Assembly: GCA_035308365.1 (NCBI GenBank)
Contig: DATGGU010000147.1
Coordinates: 1-64,000 of the forward strand
Origin: PALSA-505 sp035308365
GTDB lineage: Bacteria; Actinomycetota; Actinomycetes; Streptosporangiales; Streptosporangiaceae
DNA: 64,000 nt
Direction of reading: 5' to 3'
The position numbers and the translations under genes were made by a program. The notes under the pieces are model-generated. The model worked only from the letters and a program-made list of their open reading frames with translations, searched no databases and was not told where the DNA came from. This document shows positions 16,123 to 24,577 of the stretch, in pieces. Position 1 is the stretch's first letter; the number at the start of each line of letters is the position of its first letter.

Positions 16123-16760
16123 CCCGGCGGGGCCAGGAGCTGGACCAGCGTGGCCACGACGCTGGCCAGGCCCGGCAGCGTCTGGCCGCGTTCGGGGCCG
16201 GCCATCTGGCGTTCCCAGGAGCGCAGGAAACAGGAGCCGATGAGCATCAGCGAGGCGGCCCTGGTGTCGACGCCGGCGCTGGCCTCGCCGGCGGCGGCCA
16301 TCGCCTCCAGGTACTGGCTGAGCATCAGGACGCCTCGGTGCGGGCCGAGGTCACCCTTGACCAGCCGCTCCGCGAACGCGTGCCGCAGGTCGGCGTCGGA
16401 CTGCACGGCCGTCACCACCGGCATGATGTTGTCGAAGAAGGCTTCCAGAGCCGTTCCCGTGTGCATGAGCAGGGCGTCGAGCGCCACCTCGCCGCCGCCC
16501 TCAGCCAAGCCCGGAATGGGTGCCTTCAACGGGGTGAGGCCATCGAGCACGACGTGTTCGAGCAGGCTGGCCTTGTCCTGGAAGTGGTAGAAGACGCTGG
16601 CCTCGGACACCCCGGCGCGCCTGGCCACCTCCCGGGTGGTCAGCTTGGCCAGGCCGCCGGTGCCGATCAGGTCCCTGGCCGCGGCCAGGATCGCCTCGCG
16701 GACCCCGGCCGGTGGCCGCCCGCGTCCCCGGGCCCGTGACCCGCCAGGTTCCTGTGACAT
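16095..16760 (-). CDS. TetR family repressor, divergent from an MFS exporter
   Basis: A protein of 221 residues. The N-terminal helix-turn-helix is typical: ILAAARDLIGTGGLAKLTTR, then EVARRAGVSEASVFYHFQDK and ASLLEHV. The ligand domain (about 75-221) is variable, as in all TetR proteins. It is transcribed divergently from the MFS exporter, with two dyads of the same sequence between them, so it very probably represses both genes and is released by an exporter substrate. Its 3' end overlaps the convergent hypothetical gene by 28 bases. Confidence 0.92.
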   Translation of the reverse strand: MSQEPGGSRARGRGRPPAGVREAILAAARDLIGTGGLAKLTTREVARRAGVSEASVFYHFQDKASLLEHVVLDGLTPLKAPIPGLAEGGGEVALDALLMHTGTALEAFFDNIMPVVTAVQSDADLRHAFAERLVKGDLGPHRGVLMLSQYLEAMAAAGEASAGVDTRAASLMLIGSCFLRSWERQMAGPERGQTLPGLASVVATLVQLLAPPGQEADDRPD

Positions 16761-16807
16761 ACAGCTCTGCTCCCAAACGTCAAGGAAGAGGGTATCGAGT
16801 TGACTTC

Positions 16808-16853
16808 CTGAGTGAGTGCTCAGATAATCTCCTATTACTGAGTAAACACTCAG
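16808..16853. promoter_or_regulatory. two TetR-type operators
   Basis: Two 16-base dyads lie in the 128-base TetR/MFS gap: ctgagtgagtgctcag (16808-16823) and ctgagtaaacactcag (16838-16853). The second has perfect 6-bp arms; both share CTGAGT-N5-CTCAG. Their centres are 30 bases apart, about three helical turns, which fits cooperative binding of two dimers on the same DNA face. Confidence 0.75.
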
Positions 16854-16888
16854 TCTCTGGCCGGTTCAACTCGTGATCGGAGACCCGG

Positions 16889-18451
16889 ATGAACCGCAAG
16901 TGGTGGGTACTCGGCGCCGTCTGCTCCGGCGTCTTCATGTTGCTGCTTGACATAACGATCGTGAACGTGGCGCTGCCCTCGATCGAGCACGGCTTCTCCG
17001 CCTCGCTCTCGGATCTGCAGTGGGTGATCAGCGTCTACGCGCTGACCCTGGCCGCGTTCCTGCTCACGACGGGCTCGCTGGCCGACCGGTACGGCAGGCG
17101 GCTGCTGTTCGCCATCGGCGTGGCCGCGTTCACCGCCGCCTCGCTGGCCTGTGGGCTGGCGAACAGTTCGGCATTCCTGATCGTGGCCCGGGGGGTGCAG
17201 GGCGTCGGCGGGGCGATCATGTTCGCAACCTCGCTGGCGCTGCTCGCGGACGCGTTCCGTGGCCGGGATCGCGGCGTGGCGTTCGGCGTGTTCGGCGCCG
17301 TCACCGGGGTCGGGGTCGCGGTCGGCCCGGTGCTCGGCGGGGCCATCACCAGCGGGCTGTCCTGGCGGTGGGTATTCTTCGTCAACCTGCCGGCCGGGGT
17401 GGCCACGTTCGCCGTGACGCTGCTGCGCGTGCCCGAGTCGCGGGACCCGAGGGCGGCCCGGCCGGACCTCGGCGGCTTCGTCACCTTCAGCCTGAGCCTG
17501 GCCGCCCTGGTGCTGGGCCTGATCCGGAGCACGGCCGACGGGTGGGGCTCCGGCCTCGTGGTGGGGTCGCTGACCGCCAGCGCCGTGCTGCTGGCCGCCT
17601 TCGTGGCCATCGAGGCGCGCAGCGCCGCGCCGATGCTGGACCTCAAGCTGCTGCGGGTGCCGACGTTCGGCGGCGGTCTGGCGGCGGCGTTCGCCATCTC
17701 CGCGTCGCTGTTCTCGCTGCTCACCTACCTGGTCATCTACGTGCAGAACATCCTGGGCCTGTCCCCCGTCGCGACCGGCGTCCGGTTCCTGCCGCTGACT
17801 GGGGCGATCTTCTTCACCGCCGGGTTCGCCGGGCGGCTGACCAGCCACGTGCCCCGGCGGGCACTGATCGCGCCCGGGTTCGTGCTGATCGCGGTGGGCC
17901 TGCTGCTCATGCGCGGGCTGACCGCCGGGTCGCACTGGACCCACCTGCTGCCCGGCATGATCGTGGCCGGAGTGGGCGCGGGCCTGGTCAACGTGCCGCT
18001 GGTGTCCACGGCCGTCGGCGTCGTCGAACCGGCCAGGGCGGGAATGGCGTCCGGCATCAACAGCACCCTGCGCCAGGTCGGGGTGGCGACCGGCGTCGCG
18101 GCACTCGGCACGATCTTCGCCGGACACCTGCGCTCCACCGTCACCACCCAACTCGCCGGCACGGCACTGGCGTCACACGCCACCGCGATCGCGCAGGCGA
18201 TCAGCAACGGTGGCGCCGGCCAGGCCATCGCGGCCACCCCCGCTCCGCTGCGCCCGGTCGTAGCCTCCGCCGGGCAGGCCGGTTTCGCCGGGAGCCTGAA
18301 CCTGATCCTGCTGATCGGCGCCGTCGTGGCCTTCGTCGCGGCCGCGGTGTCGCTGGTCTCGATCCGCGAACGCGACTTCGTGACCGGCGCTGACGCGGTG
18401 GCACCGGCTGGCGCCGGGCTGGCCGAGTCATCGCTGACCATTTCCGGCTGA
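16889..18451 (+). CDS. MFS drug exporter, DHA2 (EmrB/QacA) family
   Basis: A membrane protein of 520 residues with 14 predicted segments. Motif D1, LLDITIVNVALPSIE, follows TM1, motif A (GSLADRYGRR) is in loop 2-3, and motif C (GPVLGGAITSGLSWRWVF) is in TM5; together these define proton-coupled 14-TM drug exporters. It exports an unknown, probably amphipathic or antibiotic-like compound. The divergent TetR gene and two operators control it. Two enzymes and a dehydratase follow on the same strand, and an NAD(P)-binding protein starts 18 bases after its stop. Confidence 0.92.
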   Translation: MNRKWWVLGAVCSGVFMLLLDITIVNVALPSIEHGFSASLSDLQWVISVYALTLAAFLLTTGSLADRYGRRLLFAIGVAAFTAASLACGLANSSAFLIVARGVQGVGGAIMFATSLALLADAFRGRDRGVAFGVFGAVTGVGVAVGPVLGGAITSGLSWRWVFFVNLPAGVATFAVTLLRVPESRDPRAARPDLGGFVTFSLSLAALVLGLIRSTADGWGSGLVVGSLTASAVLLAAFVAIEARSAAPMLDLKLLRVPTFGGGLAAAFAISASLFSLLTYLVIYVQNILGLSPVATGVRFLPLTGAIFFTAGFAGRLTSHVPRRALIAPGFVLIAVGLLLMRGLTAGSHWTHLLPGMIVAGVGAGLVNVPLVSTAVGVVEPARAGMASGINSTLRQVGVATGVAALGTIFAGHLRSTVTTQLAGTALASHATAIAQAISNGGAGQAIAATPAPLRPVVASAGQAGFAGSLNLILLIGAVVAFVAAAVSLVSIRERDFVTGADAVAPAGAGLAESSLTISG

Positions 18452-18469
18452 CGAAAGGGAACCCACGCC

Positions 18470-19129
18470 ATGAAGCTCACCATCATCGCCGCGACCGGCG
18501 GCATCGGCCGCAAACTGCTGGAACAAGCCGTGGACGGAGGCCACGACGTGACAGCGGTGGCCAGGACCCCGGCGAACCTGACCCGTCAGGTGAATACCGT
18601 CCGGGCTGACCTGTCGAACCCCGATCCGGACGCCCTGGCCTCGGCGGTCCTGGGGGCGGACGCGGTCCTGTCCGGTCTTGGCCCGCGCCGGATATCGGAG
18701 TCCGGCATCGTCTCGGCCGGGACGCGGGCCATCACCGCGGCGATGAAGGCAGCCGGTGCCCGCCGCCTGCTGGTGGTCAGCGCCGCCCCCATCGCCACCA
18801 CGCCGTCGCCGGGGCGGCCCAACCCGCCGCGACACGACCCGGGCGACGGCTTCCTGGTCAGCTACGTGTTCACGCCGCCGCTGAAGGCGATCCTGCGCAG
18901 GCCATACGCCGACCTCGCCTTGATGGAAGACGTGCTGCGGGACAGCGGCCTGGACTGGACCTCGGTCCGCCCGCCCAGGCTGACCAACGGCCCGCTGACC
19001 GAGCGCTACCGGCTGTCCTACGGCCACAACGCCGGCGCTACCATCTCCCGCGCCGACGTCGCGCACGCCATGCTCCGCCTGGTGACCGACGGCAAGGCCA
19101 TCGGCCAGCCGGTCGGCGTCGGCTACTGA
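18470..19129 (+). CDS. NAD(P)-binding atypical SDR / NmrA-like protein
   Basis: A protein of 219 residues with a Rossmann fold. The nucleotide loop is AATGGIGRKLLEQA (TGGIG at 9-13), the second-strand VTAVARTPANL suggests NADPH preference, and VRADLSNPD and GADAVLSGLG follow. The Tyr-x3-Lys catalytic pair of classical SDRs is not evident. It is therefore of the atypical, NAD(P)H-binding type that reduces or isomerises small ligands or senses redox state. It is co-transcribed with the MFS gene (18-base gap, AAAGGGA ribosome site). Confidence 0.85.
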   Translation: MKLTIIAATGGIGRKLLEQAVDGGHDVTAVARTPANLTRQVNTVRADLSNPDPDALASAVLGADAVLSGLGPRRISESGIVSAGTRAITAAMKAAGARRLLVVSAAPIATTPSPGRPNPPRHDPGDGFLVSYVFTPPLKAILRRPYADLALMEDVLRDSGLDWTSVRPPRLTNGPLTERYRLSYGHNAGATISRADVAHAMLRLVTDGKAIGQPVGVGY

Positions 19130-19182
19130 CGCCGGGCCCTGCCGGGTTGCCGTGGGCTGATCGCGCGGGCCAAGCTTGGCCG

Positions 19183-20121
19183 GTGAGCGAACTCTCCCGG
19201 ATCGCACTGGGCTGCGGCAACTTCGGCGGGGTCGGCTCGGCGCCGGAGTTCTTCGGCCAGGGCCTGACCGAAGACCAGGCGTTCGCGCTGATGGACGCCG
19301 CCTGGGCGTTCGGCATCACACATTTCGACACCGCAGACGCCTACGGCGGCGGCCGCAGCGAACAATGGATCGGCCACTGGCTGGCCAGCCGCGGGGTCCG
19401 CCCCCGCGTGACGACCAAGACCTACAACCCCATGCAGGCCGGGGCGGACCACGGCCTGCGGCCCGAGCGCATCACCCGCCAGCTGCACAGCAGCCTCGAC
19501 CGCCTGGGCATTGACCGGGTAGACCTCTACCTGGCCCACGAGTTCGACCCGGACGTTCCGCTGCCTGAGTCGTTCGCCGCCCTGGACGAGGCCGTGGCGG
19601 CAGGCACGGCCGGCGGCTACGGCGTCAGCAACTTCGACGCTGGCCAGCTCGCGGCCGCGCTGGAAGCGGGCCACCCCGAGGCGATCCAGAACAGCTACTC
19701 GCTGCTCGACCGCCGGGACGGCGCCTCGCTGCTCCCGCTGTGTGCCGAGCGCGGCGTCGCCTACCTGGCGTTCGGCCCGCTGGCCGGCGGCTGGCTCACC
19801 GGCAAGTACCGCCGGGGGGAGCCGTTTCCGGCCGGCTCCCGGATGACCCAGCGCCCCGAGCCGTACGCGGTCTTCCGCACCGACCGGACGTTCGCGGCCC
19901 TCGACCGCCTGCAGGCTGTTGCCAGGTCGGCTGGGATCTCGATGGGTGGTCTCGCGCTCGCCTGGCTGCTGGCCGACGACCGGGTGACCCAGATAGTCGT
20001 CGGCCCGGGCCGCCCCGATCACCTGACGATCCTCGGCGAGGCCCTGGCCCACCCACTGAGCGCAGCCGAACTGGCCCGGGTGGAAAGCGCATTCGGCGGT
20101 CCTTCGGAGGGAACCTCATGA
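19183..20121 (+). CDS. aldo/keto reductase
   Basis: An NADPH-dependent TIM-barrel reductase of 312 residues. The catalytic tetrad is visible: Asp49 and Tyr54 in FDTADAYGGG, Lys79 in VTTKTYN, and a His in the YLAHEFDPD strand. The cofactor region VSNFDAGQLAAALEA and the C-terminal ALAWLLADDRVTQIVVGP are typical. The open frame reaches a TTG at 19147, but GTG 19183 puts SELSRIALGCGNFGG at the N-terminus as in relatives, so it is chosen. The stop overlaps the ATG of the dehydratase gene (ATGA), which indicates translational coupling. Confidence 0.9.
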   Translation: MSELSRIALGCGNFGGVGSAPEFFGQGLTEDQAFALMDAAWAFGITHFDTADAYGGGRSEQWIGHWLASRGVRPRVTTKTYNPMQAGADHGLRPERITRQLHSSLDRLGIDRVDLYLAHEFDPDVPLPESFAALDEAVAAGTAGGYGVSNFDAGQLAAALEAGHPEAIQNSYSLLDRRDGASLLPLCAERGVAYLAFGPLAGGWLTGKYRRGEPFPAGSRMTQRPEPYAVFRTDRTFAALDRLQAVARSAGISMGGLALAWLLADDRVTQIVVGPGRPDHLTILGEALAHPLSAAELARVESAFGGPSEGTS

Positions 20122-21065
20122 TCGAACTGGCGGAGATCGAAGCAGCCCGGACCCGGATCGCCGGATCGGCGGTCCGCACCCCCCTGGTCCGCCTGCACGC
20201 CGACGGCGCCCCGGCCGAGATCTACCTCAAACTGGAAAACCTCCAGCCGATCAACTCGTTCAAGATCCGGGGCGCGGCCAACGCGGTCCTGCAGACCACC
20301 CCGGCCGCCCGCGCCGCAGGCCTGGTCACCGCCAGCGCCGGCAACATGGCCCAGGGAGTAGCCTGGGCCGCCCGGTCGCTGGGCGTCCCCGCCACCATCG
20401 TCGTCCCCGAAAACGCCCCCGAGGCCAAGCTGTCCGCCATCGCCCGCCTGGGTGGCAAGGCTGTCAAGGTCCCCTACGACGACTGGTGGAACACCATCGT
20501 CACCGGCCACGCCGACGGCATCGAGGGTTTGTTCGTGCATCCCTTCCAGGACCCGGCCGTGATGGCGGGCAACGGCACCATCGGCCTGGAAATCCTCGAC
20601 GACCTCCCCGACCCCGGCGCGGTCGTCATCCCCTACGGTGGCGGCGGCCTGACGGTAGGCATCGCCAGCGCCATCAAGTCCCTGCGCCCGCAGACGAGAA
20701 TCATCGTCGCCGAGCCCTCCGGGGCCGCCCCGGTGACCGCCGCCCTGGCGGCAGGCCACCCGGTCACCATCGACTTCCAGCCCTCGTTCGTGGACGGCGC
20801 CGGCAGCCGCAGCGTGCTGGACTCCATGTGGCCCCTGGTCCACCCCCTGGTAGACCAGGCCGTCGCCATCCCCATTCCCGACGTCGCCGCCACCATCCGC
20901 ATCCTGGCCGAACGCGCCCGCATCATCGCCGAAGGCGCCGGCGCCCTGGCCCCCGCCGCCGCCCTGACCGGCCGCACCGGCCCCGGCAAAATCGTCTGCA
21001 TAGTCTCCGGCGGCAACATCAACTCCGCCAAACTCGCCGAAATCCTCACCGGCGCCACGGGTTAG
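20118..21065 (+). CDS. threonine/serine dehydratase-like PLP enzyme
   Basis: A fold-type II PLP enzyme of 315 residues. Lys49 in NSFKIRGAANAV forms the Schiff base. SAGNMAQGVAW is the phosphate/substrate loop (usual form SxGNHxQ; here Asn-Met) and PYGGGGLTVGIASAIK is the Gly-rich phosphate cup. The length suits catabolic threonine/serine dehydratase or serine racemase without a regulatory domain. The Met in place of His in the substrate loop may mark an altered specificity. The ATG overlaps the aldo/keto reductase stop by 4 bases. It probably supplies or degrades a hydroxy-amino acid in the same pathway. Confidence 0.88.
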   Translation: MIELAEIEAARTRIAGSAVRTPLVRLHADGAPAEIYLKLENLQPINSFKIRGAANAVLQTTPAARAAGLVTASAGNMAQGVAWAARSLGVPATIVVPENAPEAKLSAIARLGGKAVKVPYDDWWNTIVTGHADGIEGLFVHPFQDPAVMAGNGTIGLEILDDLPDPGAVVIPYGGGGLTVGIASAIKSLRPQTRIIVAEPSGAAPVTAALAAGHPVTIDFQPSFVDGAGSRSVLDSMWPLVHPLVDQAVAIPIPDVAATIRILAERARIIAEGAGALAPAAALTGRTGPGKIVCIVSGGNINSAKLAEILTGATG

Positions 21066-21079
21066 AAGGGAGACAACAA

Positions 21080-21595
21080 TTGCTATCCGGCAGCCCCACG
21101 GTGCCGCAGAACGGCGCTGACCGCATGAGCGCGCTCATCGGCCCGACCAACGACCTGGCCGATGAACAGCCACACTCCCGCATCGACCGGATTCTGCAAT
21201 GGGTTCCGCGCATACTGTCGAGCAAGCCGCACGTGCTCGTCCTGATAGGCCTGGGCATCTACCTCATCGTGCTGCCGATCCTGGGCGTCACCGTAAGCTC
21301 GAACGCCGAACTGATCGGCGGCAACTACACCAACGTCACCAGCGACATCGGCGCCTGCATCGCCGCAGGCGGCACGCTCCACCTGGTCGCCCAGGGCCGC
21401 AAGCGCCGCACGATCGACGAAGAGCGGCTCCGGCTCACCCAGGAGACACACCGCCTGCTGCACTACGTCTATGGCGATGCCGCCCGGGAGCTTGGCCACC
21501 TCATCCCCGCCGCGCGAGGCAGCCAGCCGCCGTTCGGCGATCAAGGCAGTCCAGGACCGGAACCCGGCACCACCCCAGGGCCAGCGGCGGAATAA
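21080..21595 (+). CDS. small membrane protein of unknown function
   Basis: About 171 residues from TTG 21080. That start has a strong AGAAGGGA site 7 bases upstream; the ATG at 21125 lacks one. There is one clear membrane segment (VLVLIGLGIYLIVLPILGV) and a weaker second one near NVTSDIGACIAAGGTLHLVA. A charged cytoplasmic stretch follows (GRKRRTIDEERLRLTQETHR), then a Pro/Gly-rich tail. No family is recognised. It begins 14 bases after the dehydratase stop and is probably the last gene of that operon. Confidence 0.65.
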   Translation: MLSGSPTVPQNGADRMSALIGPTNDLADEQPHSRIDRILQWVPRILSSKPHVLVLIGLGIYLIVLPILGVTVSSNAELIGGNYTNVTSDIGACIAAGGTLHLVAQGRKRRTIDEERLRLTQETHRLLHYVYGDAARELGHLIPAARGSQPPFGDQGSPGPEPGTTPGPAAE

Positions 21596-22122
21596 CCTGC
21601 CCCGGTCAAGCTCGCAGGATCGCCACGTCGTACTGCTGGCGGTGATGGTACGTCCGGCTCGTGATCAAGCCGGCTCTTGAGCTCATCCGGCAGCTCCGCT
21701 GGACCTTCCCCGCCAGCTCGGACGGTAGGGCGGACGAGCATCACGACTGATCAGAGTGTGGTTTGCTGTCCAGGCAGCAGCGGACGAAGTCCCGGACGGC
21801 GGGGTTGGTGTCGTTGGCGGGTGACCAGGCGACGGCGACCTGGAGTGTGCTGGAGGGCTATCAGGCCGAAGAACCGGCTGACGGCGAGTCCGCCGTCAGC
21901 GTGGGCAGAACCTTGGCCGCGCTCACCTGGCCAACCGCCACCTCCACGCTCCGGCCCGCGCCCCGGTGCCCACTGTGAGTTGCCCCGTCGCAGGAGCGGC
22001 GCGGGCCGGCCAACTGACATGCTGAGCCGGCGGACGTGGTGGCTTGCATGACGCCACGATGCTGGTATGCGGGCGCGGCAGTGCGCGGACGCCTACGATC
22101 TGGCTGAGGGGAGGTGAACGCG
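21596..22122. other. intergenic region with a gene remnant
   Basis: These 527 bases hold no intact gene. A LysR-type C-terminal remnant is listed separately (21741-21857). The rest carries scattered minus-strand frames broken by stops, which I read as the decayed body of the same or a neighbouring gene. The ribosome-binding site of the antitoxin (GGGGAGG, 22108-22114) and a possible -10 box TACGAT (22094-22099) are at the right edge. Confidence 0.45.
21741..21857 (-). pseudogene. C-terminal remnant of a LysR-type regulator
   Basis: A 38-codon stretch reads TLQVAVAWSPANDTNPAVRD, then FVRCCLDS and a stop. This is the usual last strand and helix of LysR effector domains. The same frame has a stop immediately upstream, and only fragments of coding-like sequence continue in other frames. 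The gene is broken and no helix-turn-helix survives. Confidence 0.6.
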
Positions 22123-22836
22123 GTGGCTGGACGCGGGATAATCGATGATCCCCACTACACGACGCCGATCTATCACAAGGCTGAAGCTGCCCACATCATC
22201 GCAGTTCCCGCCCAGACCTTCCGGAACTGGGCGGTTGGGTACGCGCGCAAGCGGCTTGATGGTTCGCATGTCGTTTCGGCGCCCATCGTGACGACGCTGG
22301 AACCCGCGCGTCCCCAAGGCGTCAGCGTCCCTTTTGTCGGGCTAGCCGAGGCGTACGTCGTGGCCGCGTTCACCAAGGCCGGGCTGCCGATGCAGCGGAT
22401 TCGCCCGGCCGTGCTGTGGCTGCAGGAACACATCGGCCTGCCCCAGGCTCTGGCGAGCCAGCGACTGCAGACCGATGGCGCAGAGGTGTTGTGGGATTTC
22501 GGCAGGCACTCGGGAGACCCAGCGGATCAGGACATGATCGACGGCCTGGTCGTGGTCCGCAGCGGCCAGCAGGTCTTCCGGCCGGTTGTCCGTGACTATC
22601 TGATTCGCGTCACGTATGAGAGCGGCTGGACCCGGAGTATCCACCTGCCTCAGTACGGAAACGTCAATGTCGTCGTCGACCCATGGCTCAACGGGGGCCA
22701 GCCGACCGTGGCTGGACGCGGTATTCGTGTCGCTGACATTGTCAACAGGCTCAAGGCACGCGAGCTTGCAGCAGATGTGGCTGATGACTATGACCTGACA
22801 CTGCGGGAGGTCGAAGCGATCGGCATGGCGGCCTAG
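22123..22836 (+). CDS. DUF433-type antitoxin
   Basis: A protein of 237 residues. The C-terminal 60 residues carry the DUF433 signature PTVAGRGIRVADIVNRLKAR and DYDLTLREVEAI, a winged-helix-like domain common in antitoxins. The N-terminal half (AEAAHIIAVPAQTFRNWAVG) looks like a second helix-turn-helix, so it may repress its own operon. GTG 22123 is chosen because GGGGAGG sits 8 bases upstream; a GTG at 22114 overlaps that site. The toxin gene starts 3 bases after its stop. It should neutralise the PIN-like partner by direct binding. Confidence 0.85.
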   Translation: MAGRGIIDDPHYTTPIYHKAEAAHIIAVPAQTFRNWAVGYARKRLDGSHVVSAPIVTTLEPARPQGVSVPFVGLAEAYVVAAFTKAGLPMQRIRPAVLWLQEHIGLPQALASQRLQTDGAEVLWDFGRHSGDPADQDMIDGLVVVRSGQQVFRPVVRDYLIRVTYESGWTRSIHLPQYGNVNVVVDPWLNGGQPTVAGRGIRVADIVNRLKARELAADVADDYDLTLREVEAIGMAA

Positions 22837-22839
22837 GCT

Positions 22840-23175
22840 GTGGCCGGAGAGGCGGCAGCGTCTGGGCTCCGTTTCTTCCTGGACCGTGGGCTGGGTGCCC
22901 GAATTGTCCCTCGAGCGCTGCGGCAGGCCGGCTGGACACTTGAGACCATGGACGAGCGGTACGGCAAGGCCGACTCCCAGGGCATCCAGGACACCCAATG
23001 GATTGAAGAGGCAGCCTTAGCAGGTGACGTCCTGCTGTGCAAAGATCTCGCCATTGCGCATAACCCGCTCGAAGCGCAGGTTATCTACATGACGAACGCG
23101 CGAGTATTCGCCTTGTCCGAGGCGAGCCTGACCGGCCCGACCATGGCACAGTGGTACATGGACAATGAAGTTTAA
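22840..23175 (+). CDS. PIN-like (DUF5615-type) toxin
   Basis: A small protein of 111 residues, compatible with the Mut7-C/VapC-like PIN fold. It opens FFLDRGLGARIVPRALRQAG, where the Asp of LDRG is the first acidic metal ligand. WIEEAALAGDVLLCKDLAIA holds the second and third acidic positions. PIN proteins are Mg-dependent ribonucleases. Partnering with a DUF433 protein 3 bases upstream is the standard arrangement of this toxin-antitoxin class. Start is GTG 22840. The RNA target is unknown. Confidence 0.82.
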   Translation: MAGEAAASGLRFFLDRGLGARIVPRALRQAGWTLETMDERYGKADSQGIQDTQWIEEAALAGDVLLCKDLAIAHNPLEAQVIYMTNARVFALSEASLTGPTMAQWYMDNEV

Positions 23176-23279
23176 AATCGTGGCTGCTGCACTCAAGGCA
23201 ACCGGCCCTTATGTCATGTCGGTTAATCCTTCATACAGTCTCCGGCGCGTCAAACTCGCCTACCCGCCGAAGTGAGATA

Positions 23280-23296
23280 GCAACGACCATCGTTGC
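23280..23296. terminator. short hairpin between convergent genes
   Basis: gcaacga-cca-tcgttgc forms a 7-bp stem with a 3-base loop between the toxin gene (plus) and the cysteine desulfurase-like gene (minus). It may stop transcription from both sides. Confidence 0.5.
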
Positions 23297-23326
23297 ATCG
23301 CCCCGGTGCTCTTTGCCGTTCCGGCA

Positions 23327-24511
23327 CTACCTGGCGTGCAGAGCGGTCAGGGCTTCGAGCAGGCGGTCTACCTCTTCCGGGGTGTTGTAGTGGATGAAGC
23401 CGATGCGGACCGACTTGTCTTTGTAGCCGAGGCGCTTGTAGAGGTTGAGGGAGTACCAGGAGTCGTGGGCCCAGACGCCGATCTTTGTGTCGGCCAGGCG
23501 CTGGGCTACGTCCGCCGCTCCCACGCCGTCCACGTTGACCAGGAAGGTGGGGACGCGGCCTGCCATGCCGGGGAGGCCGTAGACGGTCACCGTCTCGGGC
23601 AGGCCGTCGAGGAAGCGCTGGCCCAGGGAGCGCTCGTAGGGGCTGACTGCGGCCAGACCGCCGATGGAGTCCAGGTAGGCGATGGTGGCGTTGAACCCGG
23701 CCAGGAGCTCGTAGGGCTGGGTGCCGGTCTCGAAGCTGCGGCCCAGAGGGCGGTTCGGGGCGGGGCGGGCCTTGTAGGGGCGCCAGGTTTCCAGGATTTC
23801 GGCTCGGCCGTAGGCCACGCCCAGGTGCGGGCCGCAGAACTTGTACGGGGAGCAGAGCAGGACGTCCGCGCCGGTCTCGCGGACGTTGATGGGCTCGTGG
23901 GCGGCGTAGTGGACGGCGTCGATCCAGGCTAGGGCGCCTGCCTCGTGGGCCACCCGGCAGACACGCTGGGCATCGACGATCGTGCCGATGGCGTTGGAGG
24001 CCCAGGCGAACGCGACAACTTTGGTACGGGATGTGAGCTTGCGCTCCAGGTCGGCGAAGTCGAGCGTGGTATCGGGGTTCAGGTCGATGTGCCGGACGAC
24101 CAGGTCGCGGTCGTGGGCCAGCTCCAGCCAGGGGGCCACGCCGCCGTCGTGGTCCAGGGATGAGACCAGGATCTCGTCGCCGGGGGCGAAGGTGCGGCCG
24201 GCGGTGCGGGAGAGGGTGAAGTTCAGGGAGGTCATGTTCGGGCCGAAGATGACCTCGCGGGAGTCGCAGCCCAGGAACCTGGCCGCATTGGCTTCGGCGG
24301 CCTCGAAGATTTCGCCAACCCGCCGGCTGGTCGCGTAGAAAGCGCCCAGGTTGGCGCTGGCCTCGCGCAGGGCGGCCGCGATCGCGTCGCCGACCTCGTC
24401 GGGGACCTGGGAGCCACCGGGGGCGTCGAGGAACGCGAAGCCCTGGCGGAGTGCGGAGAACCGTTTCCGGATGGCGGCCACGTCAAGGCTCTCACCAGCC
24501 ACTGCGGTCAT
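23327..24511 (-). CDS. cysteine desulfurase-like aminotransferase class V protein
   Basis: A fold-type I PLP enzyme of 394 residues, of the cysteine-desulfurase-like subfamily. ASANLGAFYATSRRVGEIFE is the early substrate region, WASNAIGTIVDAQR binds the cofactor ring, and Lys224 in CSPYKFCGPHLG forms the Schiff base. The mobile catalytic Cys loop of true IscS/SufS is not evident near residues 320-340, so desulfurase activity is uncertain. ATG 24511 has AGGAAGG just upstream; the longer open frame from 25201 lies over the divergent cupin gene. It shares a 66-base divergent promoter region with the cupin gene. Confidence 0.85.
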   Translation of the reverse strand: MTAVAGESLDVAAIRKRFSALRQGFAFLDAPGGSQVPDEVGDAIAAALREASANLGAFYATSRRVGEIFEAAEANAARFLGCDSREVIFGPNMTSLNFTLSRTAGRTFAPGDEILVSSLDHDGGVAPWLELAHDRDLVVRHIDLNPDTTLDFADLERKLTSRTKVVAFAWASNAIGTIVDAQRVCRVAHEAGALAWIDAVHYAAHEPINVRETGADVLLCSPYKFCGPHLGVAYGRAEILETWRPYKARPAPNRPLGRSFETGTQPYELLAGFNATIAYLDSIGGLAAVSPYERSLGQRFLDGLPETVTVYGLPGMAGRVPTFLVNVDGVGAADVAQRLADTKIGVWAHDSWYSLNLYKRLGYKDKSVRIGFIHYNTPEEVDRLLEALTALHAR

Positions 24512-24577
24512 TGGCAGCTTCCTTCCTCTTGCCGGAGCGTGCGGCACGGTGTTTCGATCAGCGTACAAATCCGGCTC

